This document shows positions 25,067 to 35,951 of a stretch of DNA of 64,000 nucleotides, piece by piece; the stretch's first letter is position 1; every line of letters starts with the position of its first letter. The stretch is from Eubacteriaceae bacterium (GTDB lineage: Bacteria; Bacillota; Clostridia; Eubacteriales; Eubacteriaceae): assembly GCA_030156895.1 (NCBI GenBank), contig JASGLP010000007.1, forward strand, positions 1-64,000. The letters are read 5' to 3'. The position numbers were made by a program, and so were the translations under genes. Under the pieces are notes generated by a model. That model was not told where the DNA came from. It saw only the letters and a list, made by a program, of their open reading frames with translations, and did not search any database.

Positions 25067-28003
25067 ATGAGACATTCTTTTAAAAACGCACAAATTGAAT
25101 TAACTGTCATTTTAATCATTTTACAACTGCTATTATCGCCCCTTCTTTTTAAAAATGTTATTCAGGCTGAAACAGCAAAGCCAAGGGTTTTATTCTTATC
25201 TTCATATTCACAATCCTTTGAAAGTGATCCCCAGAAAATTGAAGGGGCACAATCAGTTTTTCAGGGAGATTATGATATGGATGTCGAATATATGGATTCA
25301 AAAAGATTTGAAACGCCTGAGAATAAAGCGCTTTTTTATCAATTGCTAAAATATAAACTGAGTAATATTGCGCCTTATGATGCGATTATTGTCGCTGATG
25401 ATTATGCATTGCAATTTGCATTGGATTTTCAAGATGATTTGTTCAAGGAAATTCCCATTGTTTTTATTGGCATCAATGATAAACAAAGAGCGGTGGAAGC
25501 GGCTGATCGAGAAAATATAGCCGGCATCTGGGAAGAGACGTCATTAGTTGAGAATATTGAATTGGCTATTCATTTTAATCCAAAAGCAGCAAAAGTTATG
25601 GCAATTGTCGATTCTACAATTACTGGTCAAGGCGATCAGAAGCAGTTCGAAGAATCAATGTTGGCATTTCACGATTTACAGCCAGAAATTTTAAATGTAT
25701 CGAATTATAGTTTTGATGAAGTTGCTAGCATCCTTGAAGGGCTTGACGATGACACAATTCTCTTGTTTTTAAGTATGAATCAGGCTGAAGATGGTGTATT
25801 TATGCCGCTTGATGATCAGTTTGAGTTTTTAAAAAATCACACAGATATTCCGGTTTATCGCGCCTCACTAGGCGGGGTGGGAAAAGGGCTTTTAGGTGGG
25901 AAATTAATCGACTACTTTGGCTTTGGGGAAGCCGCAGCTGAAATGGTAATTCAAATTTTAAATGGAAGGTCGGTGGATTCCATCGGCTTGATAAAAGAAA
26001 CACCTTACTATTATACCTTTGATTATGAGCTGATAAAAAAATACGAAATAGATGAAGACTTAATTCCTGACGGCGCTGTGCTGATCAACAAGGAAGAAAA
26101 TGTATTCGAAAAATATCATGATTTCCTTTTAACGATTGGTGCAATTTTAATTTTTATGATTCTTGTTTCCGTCATTCTGATTATTGATAACATGAAAAGA
26201 AGAAAAGCCGAAAGTGATTTAAAAGACAAGAATCGGGAATTAAAAGAGTTTTATAAAAACCTTTCTGTTGCTGAGGAAGCTTTGAGGTTGCAGTATGAAA
26301 TAGTCCAGGAACATGCTGACAAAATGGATATACTCAATCAGAAATATAAAATTGCAACTGAAAGTACCAATAGTGCGGTTTGGGAAATGAATCTTGAAAC
26401 AAAACAACTCTTGATTTCAGAAAGCTTTAGCCTGATTTTTGAACAAAGGGTTGAGGCTCAGGACGATTACGACCAATTTTTTGACCAGGTTTTATGTCAA
26501 GCTGATAAGCTGCGGTTGGATCAGGCAATCAACCGATACATAAATGGCGAATCGTCAGAAATAAGTCTGCAGGTTAAAATGAACAATAAAAATTGAATTC
26601 TTGTTAAAGGTAAGGGCGTTTATAATTGCGATAAACAATTCACTGATATTCATGGCTTGTTGATTGACAGTACAAAAATAAAAGAACAGGAAGAGTATAT
26701 TGAGTATCTCGCCGGACATGATTACTTGACGAATTTACCAAATCGGCATTACTTCATGGAACGTTTGAATCAGGCATTAAAAAACAATGAAGCAGGTGCG
26801 GTTATTCTATTCGATATCGATAATTTTAAAAGCATAAACGACACCTTAGGACATGTTTACGGCGATCAGCTCCTCAAAGCCATAGCCCTACAGCTCAAAC
26901 CCCTGCAGACTGAAAAGGTTTTGATTGCTAGGTTTGGCGGTGATGAATTTCTTATTTTATGTCGGGGCACTGAAGATCTTTCAGAAATCAGCGATTTTGC
27001 TAAAAAAATTCGTCGACAATTACACGGTGGTGTGATGATTGATGGTGTGGAAAGCTACTTTAATATCAGTATGGGAATTACCTGTTTTCCAAAAGACAGC
27101 AGCAATTTAAATCAACTGATTATGAACGCTGATACAGCGATGTATAAAATCAAGCGCAGCGGAAAAAATAATATGGTTTTTTTTCATGAAGATATGAATC
27201 TGGAAATGAAGGAAAAACTGAATACCGAGAATATTTTGCGGGATGCAATTAAAAATGATGGCTTTAAACTCTTATATCAACCCCAGGTTGAATCGGCTAC
27301 TGGTGAAATAATTGGTTTTGAGGCCTTGCTTCGTTTAAAAAATCATCCCATCCGTCCAGATGTTTTTATTGGGGTAGCAGAGGAAACCGGCTTGATTGTA
27401 GAAATTGGGCGTTGGGTTTTAAAAGAAGCTGTCGGTCAGTTGAAAGCTTGGGACCAGAAAGGATTTAAGCATAAAAGTGTAGCAGTAAATTTTTCAATTA
27501 AGCAGTTGCGGGATACTGGTTATATTGATTATCTCAAACAATTATTATTTGAAGCCAATTTGGATCCGGCATTGATAGAAGTTGAAATTACAGAAAGTAT
27601 TCTACTTGAAAACAATGAGGAGACATTTCTCTTTCTGAATGAACTGAAAAAATCTGGCTTTCGAATTGCCTTGGATGATTTCGGTACGGGCTATGCATCA
27701 TTTAACTATTTAACCTATATACCCGTAGATAAAGTAAAGCTGGATAAGTCAATTAATGATAAGTTTTTAAAACACGAAAATAGTGATGTGATCGAAAGTC
27801 TTATTACACTGGTTCATAGTTTAAAACTTGAAATTACAGCTGAAGGAATAGAAAGCTGGGATAAATTTGAAAAGTTACGATTTAGTAAGTGCGACTATAT
27901 ACAGGGGTATTTATTCAGTCGTCCAGTTGAAGCGGATGAAATTGAAAAGATTTATGAAGCGAATATGATTGATTTAATAAGAAAAAGTGAAGCAAGCGAG
28001 TGA
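25067..28003 (+). pseudogene. Sensor GGDEF-EAL c-di-GMP enzyme interrupted by one in-frame TGA
   Basis: One continuous frame of 979 codons broken only by TGA at 26594-26596 (codon 510). Upstream: signal/membrane helix, a periplasmic ABC-substrate-binding-type domain (about 35-325), a membrane helix near 355 and a PAS domain. Downstream: the end of the PAS domain, a GGDEF domain (ARFGGDEFLIL) and a complete EAL domain (FEALLRL, VEITES, DDFGTGYASF, KLDKS, AEGIES, QGYLFSRPV). The TGA falls where PAS domains usually have Trp in the 'W-I-L-V-K-G' strand, so a TGG to TGA change explains it. Without readthrough the product is a 509-residue sensor with no output domain. Re-initiation downstream would give a soluble GGDEF-EAL protein, but TTG 26657 has no good ribosome site. 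GGDEF residues are intact; no RxxD I-site. Confidence 0.85.
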
Positions 28004-28118
28004 AAAGAAGTCTTGGCAAATAAATGCAGCAAAAGACAGGGGATGGATTTAAGATAGTCATTAGAGTAGCCTGATATAATGCGCTTTGTTCAAATACTAT
28101 TGAATAAAGAGGTGAAGG

Positions 28119-28949
28119 ATGAAAAGAAAAATAATGATGACTAGTTTGGCTTTAGTCATGTGTGCGGCTTTGACGTCGCCAGTTTTGGCTGACAGCAAAA
28201 GCGCATGTGTTGCCATCGGCGCAGATAATACAGAGTCGCAACTGGAAACTGTTTATGATTACTTTGGGATTAAACAGGGAGACGTTGAAGAAACAGTCGT
28301 GACAAATGAAGATGAAAGGGAATATCTTGACGGTCTGGTATCACTTGATAAAATCGGAACATTGGCTTTATCTAGTGTTTATGTTCAGGAAACCCAATCA
28401 GGTGGGATTGAAATTGAATCACATAACATTGATTGGGTTACTGATGACATGTATGAAGCCGCTTTAACAACTGCTGGAATCACCAATGCAGAAGTTGTGG
28501 TGGCTGCTTATACTCCGGTATCTGGAACAGGAGCCCTGACTGGAATTTATAAAGCATATGAAGTGGCAACGGGGATCGAATTGGATGAAGAGGCCAAAGC
28601 CACCGCTGTTGAAGAAGTTGTGGTGACAGGAGAGCTTCAGGATATGATCGGAGATGATGCGGTTAATATCATTAATTCACTCAAATCTGAAATTGAACAA
28701 ACCAAAACAATGGATGATGATGAAATCAGAGCATTGATCCTGGAAACGGCTGAAAAATATGATACAGAGCTGACAGATCAACAGGTTGAGGATATTTTAG
28801 ATCTGGTCAATAAATTTAATGAACTGAACATGGATCCGGATACATTTTTAAAACTGGTTGAAGCCGGTCAGCAAACTGAAGGATTCTTTGAAAAGGTTCA
28901 GGGATTTTTCACAAATATTGGTGATTTTTTTAGCGGTTTGACCAATTAG
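28119..28949 (+). CDS. DUF1002-family secreted protein
   Basis: 276 residues. A signal peptide ends near VLADSKSA (about 25). The middle contains the DUF1002 pattern: VAIGADNTESQLETVYDYFGI near 31 and EVVVAAYTPVSGTGALTGIYKAYE near 125, the last being the family's most conserved stretch. The C-terminus has two amphipathic helices ending in a hydrophobic tail (VQGFFTNIGDFFSGL). DUF1002 proteins are exported proteins of Firmicutes with no established role. Start ATG after GAGGTGAAGG. It stands alone before a long terminator. Confidence 0.85.
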   Translation: MKRKIMMTSLALVMCAALTSPVLADSKSACVAIGADNTESQLETVYDYFGIKQGDVEETVVTNEDEREYLDGLVSLDKIGTLALSSVYVQETQSGGIEIESHNIDWVTDDMYEAALTTAGITNAEVVVAAYTPVSGTGALTGIYKAYEVATGIELDEEAKATAVEEVVVTGELQDMIGDDAVNIINSLKSEIEQTKTMDDDEIRALILETAEKYDTELTDQQVEDILDLVNKFNELNMDPDTFLKLVEAGQQTEGFFEKVQGFFTNIGDFFSGLTN

Positions 28950-28988
28950 AATGGCGATCAGCTTACTGTTATAATCACTAGCTGTAAA

Positions 28989-29027
28989 TTAAAGAACGGA
29001 TTTGTTTTTAACAAATCCGTTCTTTAA
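28989..29027. terminator. Long perfect bidirectional terminator
   Basis: Perfect 16-bp stem AAAGAACGGATTTGTT (28991-29006) with 29010-29025 around a TTT loop, between convergent genes. Confidence 0.93.
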
Positions 29028-29029
29028 AT

Positions 29030-31594
29030 TTATGCGTTTGTTTGTTGTAGAAGTGGTAAATTATTGAGGAAATCTTCGGCTAGTTCATGACCGATTAGTT
29101 TCTCCAGGAGGACTTGATGATCCATCACCAGAATAGTTCTGAATGTTCCATCTTCTAACGGAAAAACACCAGTTATTGATGAGGAGACACCAACTGATTT
29201 TATCTGGTTAAGGTTGACTTCCAGAACATTGTTTAGTTTATCCACTTGTAGGGCGACGGTTTCAGTCTCTGATAACTGCAGAACTAAGAGGCTTGAGGTA
29301 TCAAGTTTTCGTTCGTTGTTATTAAAGAGAATATCAAGATCGACAACAGCGATGAAATTTCCTTTGTATTCTACAGCACCTTTAATGGGCCCCGATGCAC
29401 CTGGCATTGAGACAATTCGACTGGTATCCAAGGCTTCTAATACAACAGATTGATCCAAACCGAACATTTGATCGTTGATAACGAAAGTGGCTAATTTAAT
29501 ATTGTCTTCATTCATTGCATAGTTGATTTCGGCTTGTTCAATTTCCATTTCCTTGTAACTGGTGGAAATGGCTGAACCGCAGTCTGCCAGTTGGTCAAAT
29601 ACGATGGCCAGCAGGTCATTTTGATAGCCGTCACTGATTTTATATTCGCGATAGCCTGAGGAACAGGCACAACCAATGGAAGCGTAACAATCATCAAAAG
29701 GTATTAATTCCGAGGTTGTACGGCCATTTTCAATGTTGAAGAGTGTATCTTTCAGATGCAGGGTGGTGCCGGTTTTATATTCAGGATGGGTCGAGGCAAT
29801 AATTGTTTTACGGCGATCAGTAAAAACGGCAAAAGTTTTTTCGCTGTCAACTGATTCCAAAAGAATCTGTTTAAACTGAAATTCGCTGTCAAAAACAATG
29901 CCAATGCCACCAACTGTATGATTGGAGTGGTTGATATCGGTTATTGAAGCGCCGTATATATAAGTCGGGCGATTGTCATAAAGTTCGGTGCGTTCAAATG
30001 GTGAAACAAAATAGCGTTCCGACTGACTATTTGACAGGATATTATTGATGTATGGGTCAGTCAGCTTCTTCCCGATATCGCCAGAACGGGATGGGTTGGA
30101 AACTGCAATGATGGTACCGGACTTGTCAAATAAAAAGAGATTAGTATAAACGGTATAAAGACTGTTGATATAAGTGAGGATTTCAGTCAACTGTTTCTTG
30201 TCGCCTTGTGAAACTGAATCCTGGGCTAGAATTTTTCTAAAGGTTGAATTCAGTGCCCACCAGCGACAATCGTTAGCGCGTTCATAAAGATTTCTGTCCA
30301 TGATGTCAATGCAAAGCGAAGCCAAAAAACTTGATTCGCTGAGACTGCTGGATACAACTGTCGAAAAAAGATCGGTAACAGATGTCTGAAAGAGATTACT
30401 GGTCCGCGTGCCAATTCTGCCAATAGCGCGAAGAATAGGTTTTAATCGCGTGTATTCTTCGTGCAGAGATTCATCTCGGGCAATAATCTGTCCGTTATAG
30501 ACAATCCGTCTAAGCGAACTGTTGATGGTAACTGTTTTTTCAATGATCTCGTTAAGTTGATCCGAAAAGGATTCGGCCATTCCTAAGAGGTTGTTAGCAG
30601 TCTGCTCATCAATTTGCTCGAGGTCAGTTTTTTCCCGGCAGGCGACATTCAGAGGTAACATGACATGACCCCGCCAGCCTAAACCATAATAATCCTGATA
30701 GCCATTGGATTTAATGGTTTTTGTGATATATGAAATACCATGATGAATTTGAATGCCATGAATGCCCGGATCAACGGCTTCGACTTTAAAACCAGTGGGT
30801 ACATGGGTTTGGTCGCTGCTGGCAATCACGCGTTCGTTGTCATCAATAATTAGTATGACTGATCCATCGGAGTCAGCATTTAATTTTTCGAAGATGGTAT
30901 TCATTTCATCTTCAAAACGGAAACAAAGACAGATGACACCGATGGTATGTTGGGAATTCGCATCATAAATACGGCTGCTGAAAATGTGTGATTTTTGGCG
31001 CCGTGGCTGTAAATTGGATTGTGCAAAAGATTCAACATAAAGATCATTTGAATTTAGCGTCTTTTCGATAATCGGATCATTGATTGTTTCATTTAAGATC
31101 GGGTTGGATGGATCAAGATTGGCAATAACCTGGTTATTTTGATCCAGAATGACAATTTCTTCATAGACCGAATAATTACGAACATACTCGCTTAAACGAT
31201 TGCGGATATGGGCCAGGCTGTAGTCATCGCGCTGGTCATCTTTGACAAATTGTCGGATATCATCATCAGTTGCCAGAAAACCAATATCGGCAGTCCGTTC
31301 ATACAGATTTCTAACTAAAATATCGATGGCGACCTGGGCTTTGAAAACAATTTTTTGTTCCATTTTTTTAAGCTTTTCGGACACCAATGCATCGATCAGT
31401 TCCTGTTGAAGACTGTAAAAGCTATTTTGAATACTAGCCATATTTGGAAGAACACTTTTGGATTGGATCGGACAGTTGATTTCGCAAAGCAGTTTAATAT
31501 TATCCCACTGGTCGTTTAATTCCGAGATGCCTTTGTCACAATCCATGACATCCTGCATGTGGGGAATAAAGTCTCTGTTTTTATAGATGATCAT
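29030..31594 (-). CDS. Cytoplasmic double-Cache-like sensor fused to CheW
   Basis: 854 residues with no predicted membrane helix or signal peptide. Two homologous sensor units, each opening with a shared NLYERxxD motif (near 95 and 433), have the strand pattern of Cache domains (for example EEIVILDQNNQVIANLDPSN and TNLFLFDKSGTIIAVSNPS). About 60 residues of helix precede and follow each. The C-terminal ~150 residues form a CheW domain (LATFVINDQMFGLDQ near 700, then GAVEYKGNFIAVVDL). CheW couples receptors to the CheA kinase; here the sensor is joined directly to the coupler, so it may act as a soluble receptor scaffold. No other che gene lies in the window. ATG after AGGAGTG. Confidence 0.8.
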   Translation of the reverse strand: MIIYKNRDFIPHMQDVMDCDKGISELNDQWDNIKLLCEINCPIQSKSVLPNMASIQNSFYSLQQELIDALVSEKLKKMEQKIVFKAQVAIDILVRNLYERTADIGFLATDDDIRQFVKDDQRDDYSLAHIRNRLSEYVRNYSVYEEIVILDQNNQVIANLDPSNPILNETINDPIIEKTLNSNDLYVESFAQSNLQPRRQKSHIFSSRIYDANSQHTIGVICLCFRFEDEMNTIFEKLNADSDGSVILIIDDNERVIASSDQTHVPTGFKVEAVDPGIHGIQIHHGISYITKTIKSNGYQDYYGLGWRGHVMLPLNVACREKTDLEQIDEQTANNLLGMAESFSDQLNEIIEKTVTINSSLRRIVYNGQIIARDESLHEEYTRLKPILRAIGRIGTRTSNLFQTSVTDLFSTVVSSSLSESSFLASLCIDIMDRNLYERANDCRWWALNSTFRKILAQDSVSQGDKKQLTEILTYINSLYTVYTNLFLFDKSGTIIAVSNPSRSGDIGKKLTDPYINNILSNSQSERYFVSPFERTELYDNRPTYIYGASITDINHSNHTVGGIGIVFDSEFQFKQILLESVDSEKTFAVFTDRRKTIIASTHPEYKTGTTLHLKDTLFNIENGRTTSELIPFDDCYASIGCACSSGYREYKISDGYQNDLLAIVFDQLADCGSAISTSYKEMEIEQAEINYAMNEDNIKLATFVINDQMFGLDQSVVLEALDTSRIVSMPGASGPIKGAVEYKGNFIAVVDLDILFNNNERKLDTSSLLVLQLSETETVALQVDKLNNVLEVNLNQIKSVGVSSSITGVFPLEDGTFRTILVMDHQVLLEKLIGHELAEDFLNNLPLLQQTNA

Positions 31595-31717
31595 TTTGCA
31601 CTCCTGTTCTTTAAATGAAATAAGTCAGCGTTTATGTTTACTTTAAATATGTATAGTTATGAAAACGACTATAACATTTTTGCAAATAAATTGCAATGTA
31701 AAATCATTAAATTCGTG

Positions 31718-33268
31718 TTAGGAATGAAACAGCAACTGTTCGAGAAACTCAAGATCTGCGAGATTTGGCAGACGATCAATTCTGAGTTTTTTATCAAAAA
31801 CCATAATCTCGGGAGCTTGGTGGCTGAAGGTCGGCCAGGCAATTTTTCCTTTGTAATCAGACTGGAAGTTTGGGTCGCCGATTTTAATGAAATTAACCCA
31901 TGAATGCTGCATAATCCAGGATAAATGGCTGATTTTCGATGTGCGCCGTTGACTAATACCATTCCCGAAAACAAAGGGAAGTTCCATTCCGTGAGCGGAA
32001 TTTAAACCCAGAAATTTTAAAATAGTCGGGTCATAGTCAAAATTGTAGAAATATACAGATTCTCCCAATTCGGAATACCTTTTTGAGAGCATGACCATTC
32101 CGATTAAAAAAGCGGAATAGGTATAGACTTCTTTTGTCCGGTCTAATGCACTGTGATGATCATCCAAGGAAAAATAGGACAGGACTTGCTCGGCTTTTTC
32201 AGGCCCAAAGATCTGATAGCATAGCATTTTATATATTCCGGCATTTGTGTGTGATTTAATAAATAAGGAGGATTCATCAGTGTTGTAACCAATCAGTAGC
32301 TTTACTTTATTCACCTTTCCCTGTTGCAGCGTAGTGACAGGATTCTGGGGCAGAATTTCACCATCGAAAACCGGCCAGAAGCTGAAGGCGGGTGGGGCGT
32401 TGGTCTGGTCTGCTTTTATCATTGAGCAGGCAGCCAGTAGATCTCCAGGAACTTTACGTAAAGCGGCTAGTCCCTGAATATCATCGTGAATTCCCAGAGT
32501 TTTAAGAAGTAAGGCGCCATTATCCATTGATTTTTTTAAATTCCCGCGATTTAATCGGGCAAAAGCAGAAATTGAAAAAATAGAACCACTTTCAATAATA
32601 GCCTGATGAAAAAGTCCTTCAGCGATTGGGGATAGAAGTAAGGCTGTAACACTATAGGCACCTGCTGATTGTCCACCAACTGTCACCCGGCGGGGATCAC
32701 CGCCAAATGCAGCGATATTCTCCTGCACCCATTTTAAGGCCTGAATCTGATCAAGTAATCCATAGTTGCCGGCTGTTCCGGATTCTTCATAAAGTCCGTG
32801 GGTGGCAAGAAAACCCAGTGCGCCCAGGCGATAATTAATGGTAACAACAATTATTCCCTGTTGCGCAAGAAGATGGCCGTCATATAGCACTTCGGAACCT
32901 GAACCGGTGGCAAAAGCGCCGCCATGGATAAAAACATAAACCGGCAGCTGATCAGCTTCTGATAGCGCAGGTGACCAGATATTTAAATAAAGACAGTCTT
33001 CGTTTTTACCATCCATTCGATAAGAAGCAGGGCTGTCGATAGTAATTCCCCCCATCTGCAGGGAAGCGCTGCCACTTTCAAAGCAGGGACGCAGTTCCGT
33101 CCAGGGAGCTAAGGACTCTGGCGCTTTAAAACGTTTGTTTAGAACTGGTGGTTGGGCATAAGGAATGCCTTTAAAACTTGCTATGCCGCGCCGTTTGATG
33201 CCCATTACCGGGCCACAGGGGGGATAAGCTACTGGGTTCTTATATTTTTTTTCTTCCTGACTTTGCAT
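31718..33268 (-). CDS. Type B carboxylesterase (para-nitrobenzyl esterase family)
   Basis: 516 residues, usual length for type B carboxylesterases of the alpha/beta-hydrolase fold. The oxyanion loop is VFIHGGAFATGSGSE near 115, the nucleophile serine lies in GGQSAGAYS near 198, the acid residue in NTDESSLF near 315, and the catalytic His in SAHGMELPFVFGN near 415. It hydrolyses carboxylic esters in the cytoplasm; no signal peptide is seen. Start ATG after AAAGGAG. It stands alone on the minus strand, with no visible regulatory motif; natural substrate unknown. Confidence 0.93.
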   Translation of the reverse strand: MQSQEEKKYKNPVAYPPCGPVMGIKRRGIASFKGIPYAQPPVLNKRFKAPESLAPWTELRPCFESGSASLQMGGITIDSPASYRMDGKNEDCLYLNIWSPALSEADQLPVYVFIHGGAFATGSGSEVLYDGHLLAQQGIIVVTINYRLGALGFLATHGLYEESGTAGNYGLLDQIQALKWVQENIAAFGGDPRRVTVGGQSAGAYSVTALLLSPIAEGLFHQAIIESGSIFSISAFARLNRGNLKKSMDNGALLLKTLGIHDDIQGLAALRKVPGDLLAACSMIKADQTNAPPAFSFWPVFDGEILPQNPVTTLQQGKVNKVKLLIGYNTDESSLFIKSHTNAGIYKMLCYQIFGPEKAEQVLSYFSLDDHHSALDRTKEVYTYSAFLIGMVMLSKRYSELGESVYFYNFDYDPTILKFLGLNSAHGMELPFVFGNGISQRRTSKISHLSWIMQHSWVNFIKIGDPNFQSDYKGKIAWPTFSHQAPEIMVFDKKLRIDRLPNLADLEFLEQLLFHS

Positions 33269-33374
33269 GGTAACTCCTTTTGCAGCTGTATTAAAATCAT
33301 CTCGAGATTTCTAAAAAATCTTGTCGCTGCTTAAACACTTTTATTATAGCATTAGTAGCAGTTAAAAAAAAAGA

Positions 33375-34607
33375 TCAAAAAAGCAGTGGATTGGTAAAAA
33401 AATCGCGGTGGTAACAGTAAGTCTTTTCGAAAAAGAGATTATGAAGATCAGTAGCGCGAATATCATAATGAAGCATTTGCTGTTGGCAAACATTTAACTG
33501 ATTGATTTTTTTTCGCGGATTATTGATCATGATGATTTGGTCTTTATTTTTTATTTGTCTCAGAATTTCCCGGCCGATTTGGTTAAAACCCAGAATTCTT
33601 AGATATGGCGTCGTTTTATTTAATCGGTCAAGATCAGTTTTTTTCAGGTCTAACAATCGGTTTGTCAGGATACGATTGACTCTGGTTTTGGGGATGCGTT
33701 TGGATATAATATTGGCAATTAGCTCATCATAGTTCTCAGCACTTTTAAGCGCGTCTTTGATCTTATGTTCCAGACCTTCAGAGACATCGGGATATAATTT
33801 AAGGGCGGCTACATGGTCATTTAATATTAGCAGTCGCAAGGCGTCGAGCATTTTTTGTTTTCCAGAAAAATTGACATTTTTCAGTAATGGCATGAGTCTT
33901 TCTGTTGGGTAGGGAAGTTTTTGCTCAAGCGTTTGATAAAGCTTTGCCTGATTCTGATCGTTCGAAAATTGAGAGAGGATGCTGCGAATCGCTGTCGCAC
34001 TCAAAAAGTTGGAATCTTCCAGGCTGTGATAATCAGCGCCGATTCTTTTGATGGTTACCGGTTGAATGCTGCTGTTTAATCGTCTGAGCGCTTTAAGATA
34101 TTCGGTTGCTAAAATGTTGTTTGGTTTTAAAAGAAGCCTTGAGACATTAAAGCCTAAGAGTGTTTTAACAGTAAGCTCTCGTGCTTTGGCAAAAGAATAA
34201 CCCTGAGAAAGAAAGAAGCTTAAATTTTCTTTAAAAGCCGGTGGCTCGTCAGCGAGTAATTGTGAAAGGGGGAGAAGGTCATGCAGATCTCCCGATTCTG
34301 AGCCAAAACACAAAAAATCGCAGACGCCGCAAAGCTCAAGAATGCGTACAGCACCCGATGAAAAATACTCAGCAGACTGCCCGGCAAAGACAACTGGCAG
34401 CTCAATGACCAAATCTACACCGGAGGAAAGAGCTAGACGGCTTTTTTCCCATTTGTTAAAAAGCGAAAATTCACCCCGCTGGGTGAGACTTCCGCTCATC
34501 AGGGCAATGACTCCTTGAGCACCGGTTTTTTTTACAGATTCTTTTATTTGATGATGGTGGCCGAGATGAAATGGGTTATACTCAGAAACAATGCCAATTG
34601 TATTCAT
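33375..34607 (-). CDS. tmcAL: tRNA(Met) cytidine acetate ligase (YlbM family)
   Basis: 410 residues. The N-terminal nucleotidyltransferase core opens NTIGIVSEYNPFHLGHHHQI with the HxGH ATP-binding motif, followed by MSGSLTQRGEFSLFNKWEKS and the IELPVVFAGQSAEYFSSGAV segment, all diagnostic of YlbM/TmcAL. In Bacillus subtilis TmcAL makes N4-acetylcytidine at the wobble position of elongator tRNA-Met using acetate and ATP. Divergent from ackA, a common arrangement in Clostridia; both genes handle acetate, though linkage may only reflect ancestry. Start ATG after GGAGGATCC. Confidence 0.93.
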   Translation of the reverse strand: MNTIGIVSEYNPFHLGHHHQIKESVKKTGAQGVIALMSGSLTQRGEFSLFNKWEKSRLALSSGVDLVIELPVVFAGQSAEYFSSGAVRILELCGVCDFLCFGSESGDLHDLLPLSQLLADEPPAFKENLSFFLSQGYSFAKARELTVKTLLGFNVSRLLLKPNNILATEYLKALRRLNSSIQPVTIKRIGADYHSLEDSNFLSATAIRSILSQFSNDQNQAKLYQTLEQKLPYPTERLMPLLKNVNFSGKQKMLDALRLLILNDHVAALKLYPDVSEGLEHKIKDALKSAENYDELIANIISKRIPKTRVNRILTNRLLDLKKTDLDRLNKTTPYLRILGFNQIGREILRQIKNKDQIIMINNPRKKINQLNVCQQQMLHYDIRATDLHNLFFEKTYCYHRDFFTNPLLF

Positions 34608-34745
34608 GGATCCTCCGAACAGTTTAGATTAAATATTGCTTAACTTTCACAAAATGACAAAAATTTATCAGACTATTTTCCTGTTAACTGTTATTATATA
34701 GAACGTATGGTATCTAATCAATAAAAACTAAAGGAGAGAATAACA

Positions 34746-35936
34746 ATGAACGTACTTGTTATTAATTGTGGTAGTTCATCACTGAAATACCAGTTGCTGG
34801 ATATGACAACTGAAAAAGTGATGGCTAAAGGTCTGGCGGAAAGAATCGGAATTGATGGATCAGTTCTGACACATGAAGCTGCGGGTAAAGACAAGGTTAA
34901 ATTTGAACAAGCAATGGAAACCCACAAAGATGCGCTGAATATTTTAATGGATGCTTTAGTAAGTCCAGCTCATGGCGTTATCAAATCACTGGAAGAAATT
35001 TCGGCTGTTGGTCATCGAACCGTGCATGGGGCAGAAACATTTTGTGATTCCGTTGTCATTAATGCAGATGTTATCGAAAAAATGGAAGAATGCTCTGAAC
35101 TGGCACCACTTCATAATCCGGCAAACCTGATTGGAATCAGAGCTTGTCAGGAATTGCTTCCAAATGTACCGATGGTAGGAGTTTTTGATACAGCCTTCCA
35201 TCAGACGCTGCCAGCGGAAGCTTTTATGTATCCACTACCGTATGAATTATATGAAGAACATAAAATCAGAAAATACGGTTTCCATGGAACTTCTCATAAA
35301 TTTGTAAGCCGTGCTGCCGCTGAGTTAATGGGTGAAAAAATCGAGAACCTGAAACTGATTTCTTGCCATTTAGGCAATGGTGCCAGCCTTTGTGCTATTA
35401 AAGGCGGTAAATCAGTTGAGACTTCAATGGGTTTAACACCTTTGGCCGGACTGGAAATGGGAACACGTTGTGGCGATATCGACCCGGCAATTATTCCCTT
35501 CCTTGTTAATAAAGGTTATTCGGTTAAAGAAGTCGACGAGATTATGAATAAAAAATCTGGTGTTCTTGGGGTTTCAGGCGTTAGCTCAGATTTTAGAGAT
35601 GTTGAAGGGGCTGCGGATGAAGGAAACAAACGTGCTCAGTTAGCCTTAGATATTTTCCATTATCGGGTTGTTACAACCATTGGCGCTTACGTTGCAGCAA
35701 TGGACGGTGTCGATGGCATTATCTTTACTGCTGGTCTTGGCGAAAACTCTGTAACATCACGAAAAGCGATTTGCGACCGTTTAAATTTCCTGGGTATTAA
35801 ACTGGACGTGACTGCAAACAGTCAACGCGGAAAAGCCATGATCATTTCGGCAGCAGATTCAAAAACGAAAGTAATGGTTATTCCTACAAACGAAGAATTA
35901 ATGATTGCTCGTGACACAATGGAATTAGTAAAATAA
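34746..35936 (+). CDS. ackA: Acetate kinase
   Basis: 396 residues, full length. It opens [18 protein letters not shown] (first signature, phosphate-binding Asn and Ser), contains [17 protein letters not shown] near 180 and the ASKHA-fold nucleotide stretches [11 protein letters not shown] near 208 and FTAGLGENS near 325. It turns acetyl phosphate plus ADP into acetate plus ATP, the substrate-level ATP step of acetogenesis. Start ATG after AAAGGAGAG. No pta neighbour is present. The yceD operon begins about 70 bases downstream from its own promoter. Confidence 0.98.
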   Translation: MNVLVINCGSSSLKYQLLDMTTEKVMAKGLAERIGIDGSVLTHEAAGKDKVKFEQAMETHKDALNILMDALVSPAHGVIKSLEEISAVGHRTVHGAETFCDSVVINADVIEKMEECSELAPLHNPANLIGIRACQELLPNVPMVGVFDTAFHQTLPAEAFMYPLPYELYEEHKIRKYGFHGTSHKFVSRAAAELMGEKIENLKLISCHLGNGASLCAIKGGKSVETSMGLTPLAGLEMGTRCGDIDPAIIPFLVNKGYSVKEVDEIMNKKSGVLGVSGVSSDFRDVEGAADEGNKRAQLALDIFHYRVVTTIGAYVAAMDGVDGIIFTAGLGENSVTSRKAICDRLNFLGIKLDVTANSQRGKAMIISAADSKTKVMVIPTNEELMIARDTMELVK

Positions 35937-35951
35937 TGTAAAGACTTTCAC

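Noticed and set aside
26594-26640. Selenocysteine insertion at the TGA in the GGDEF-EAL gene
   Set aside because: The PAS alignment puts Trp, not Cys, at this position, and no convincing bacterial SECIS stem-loop follows the TGA.
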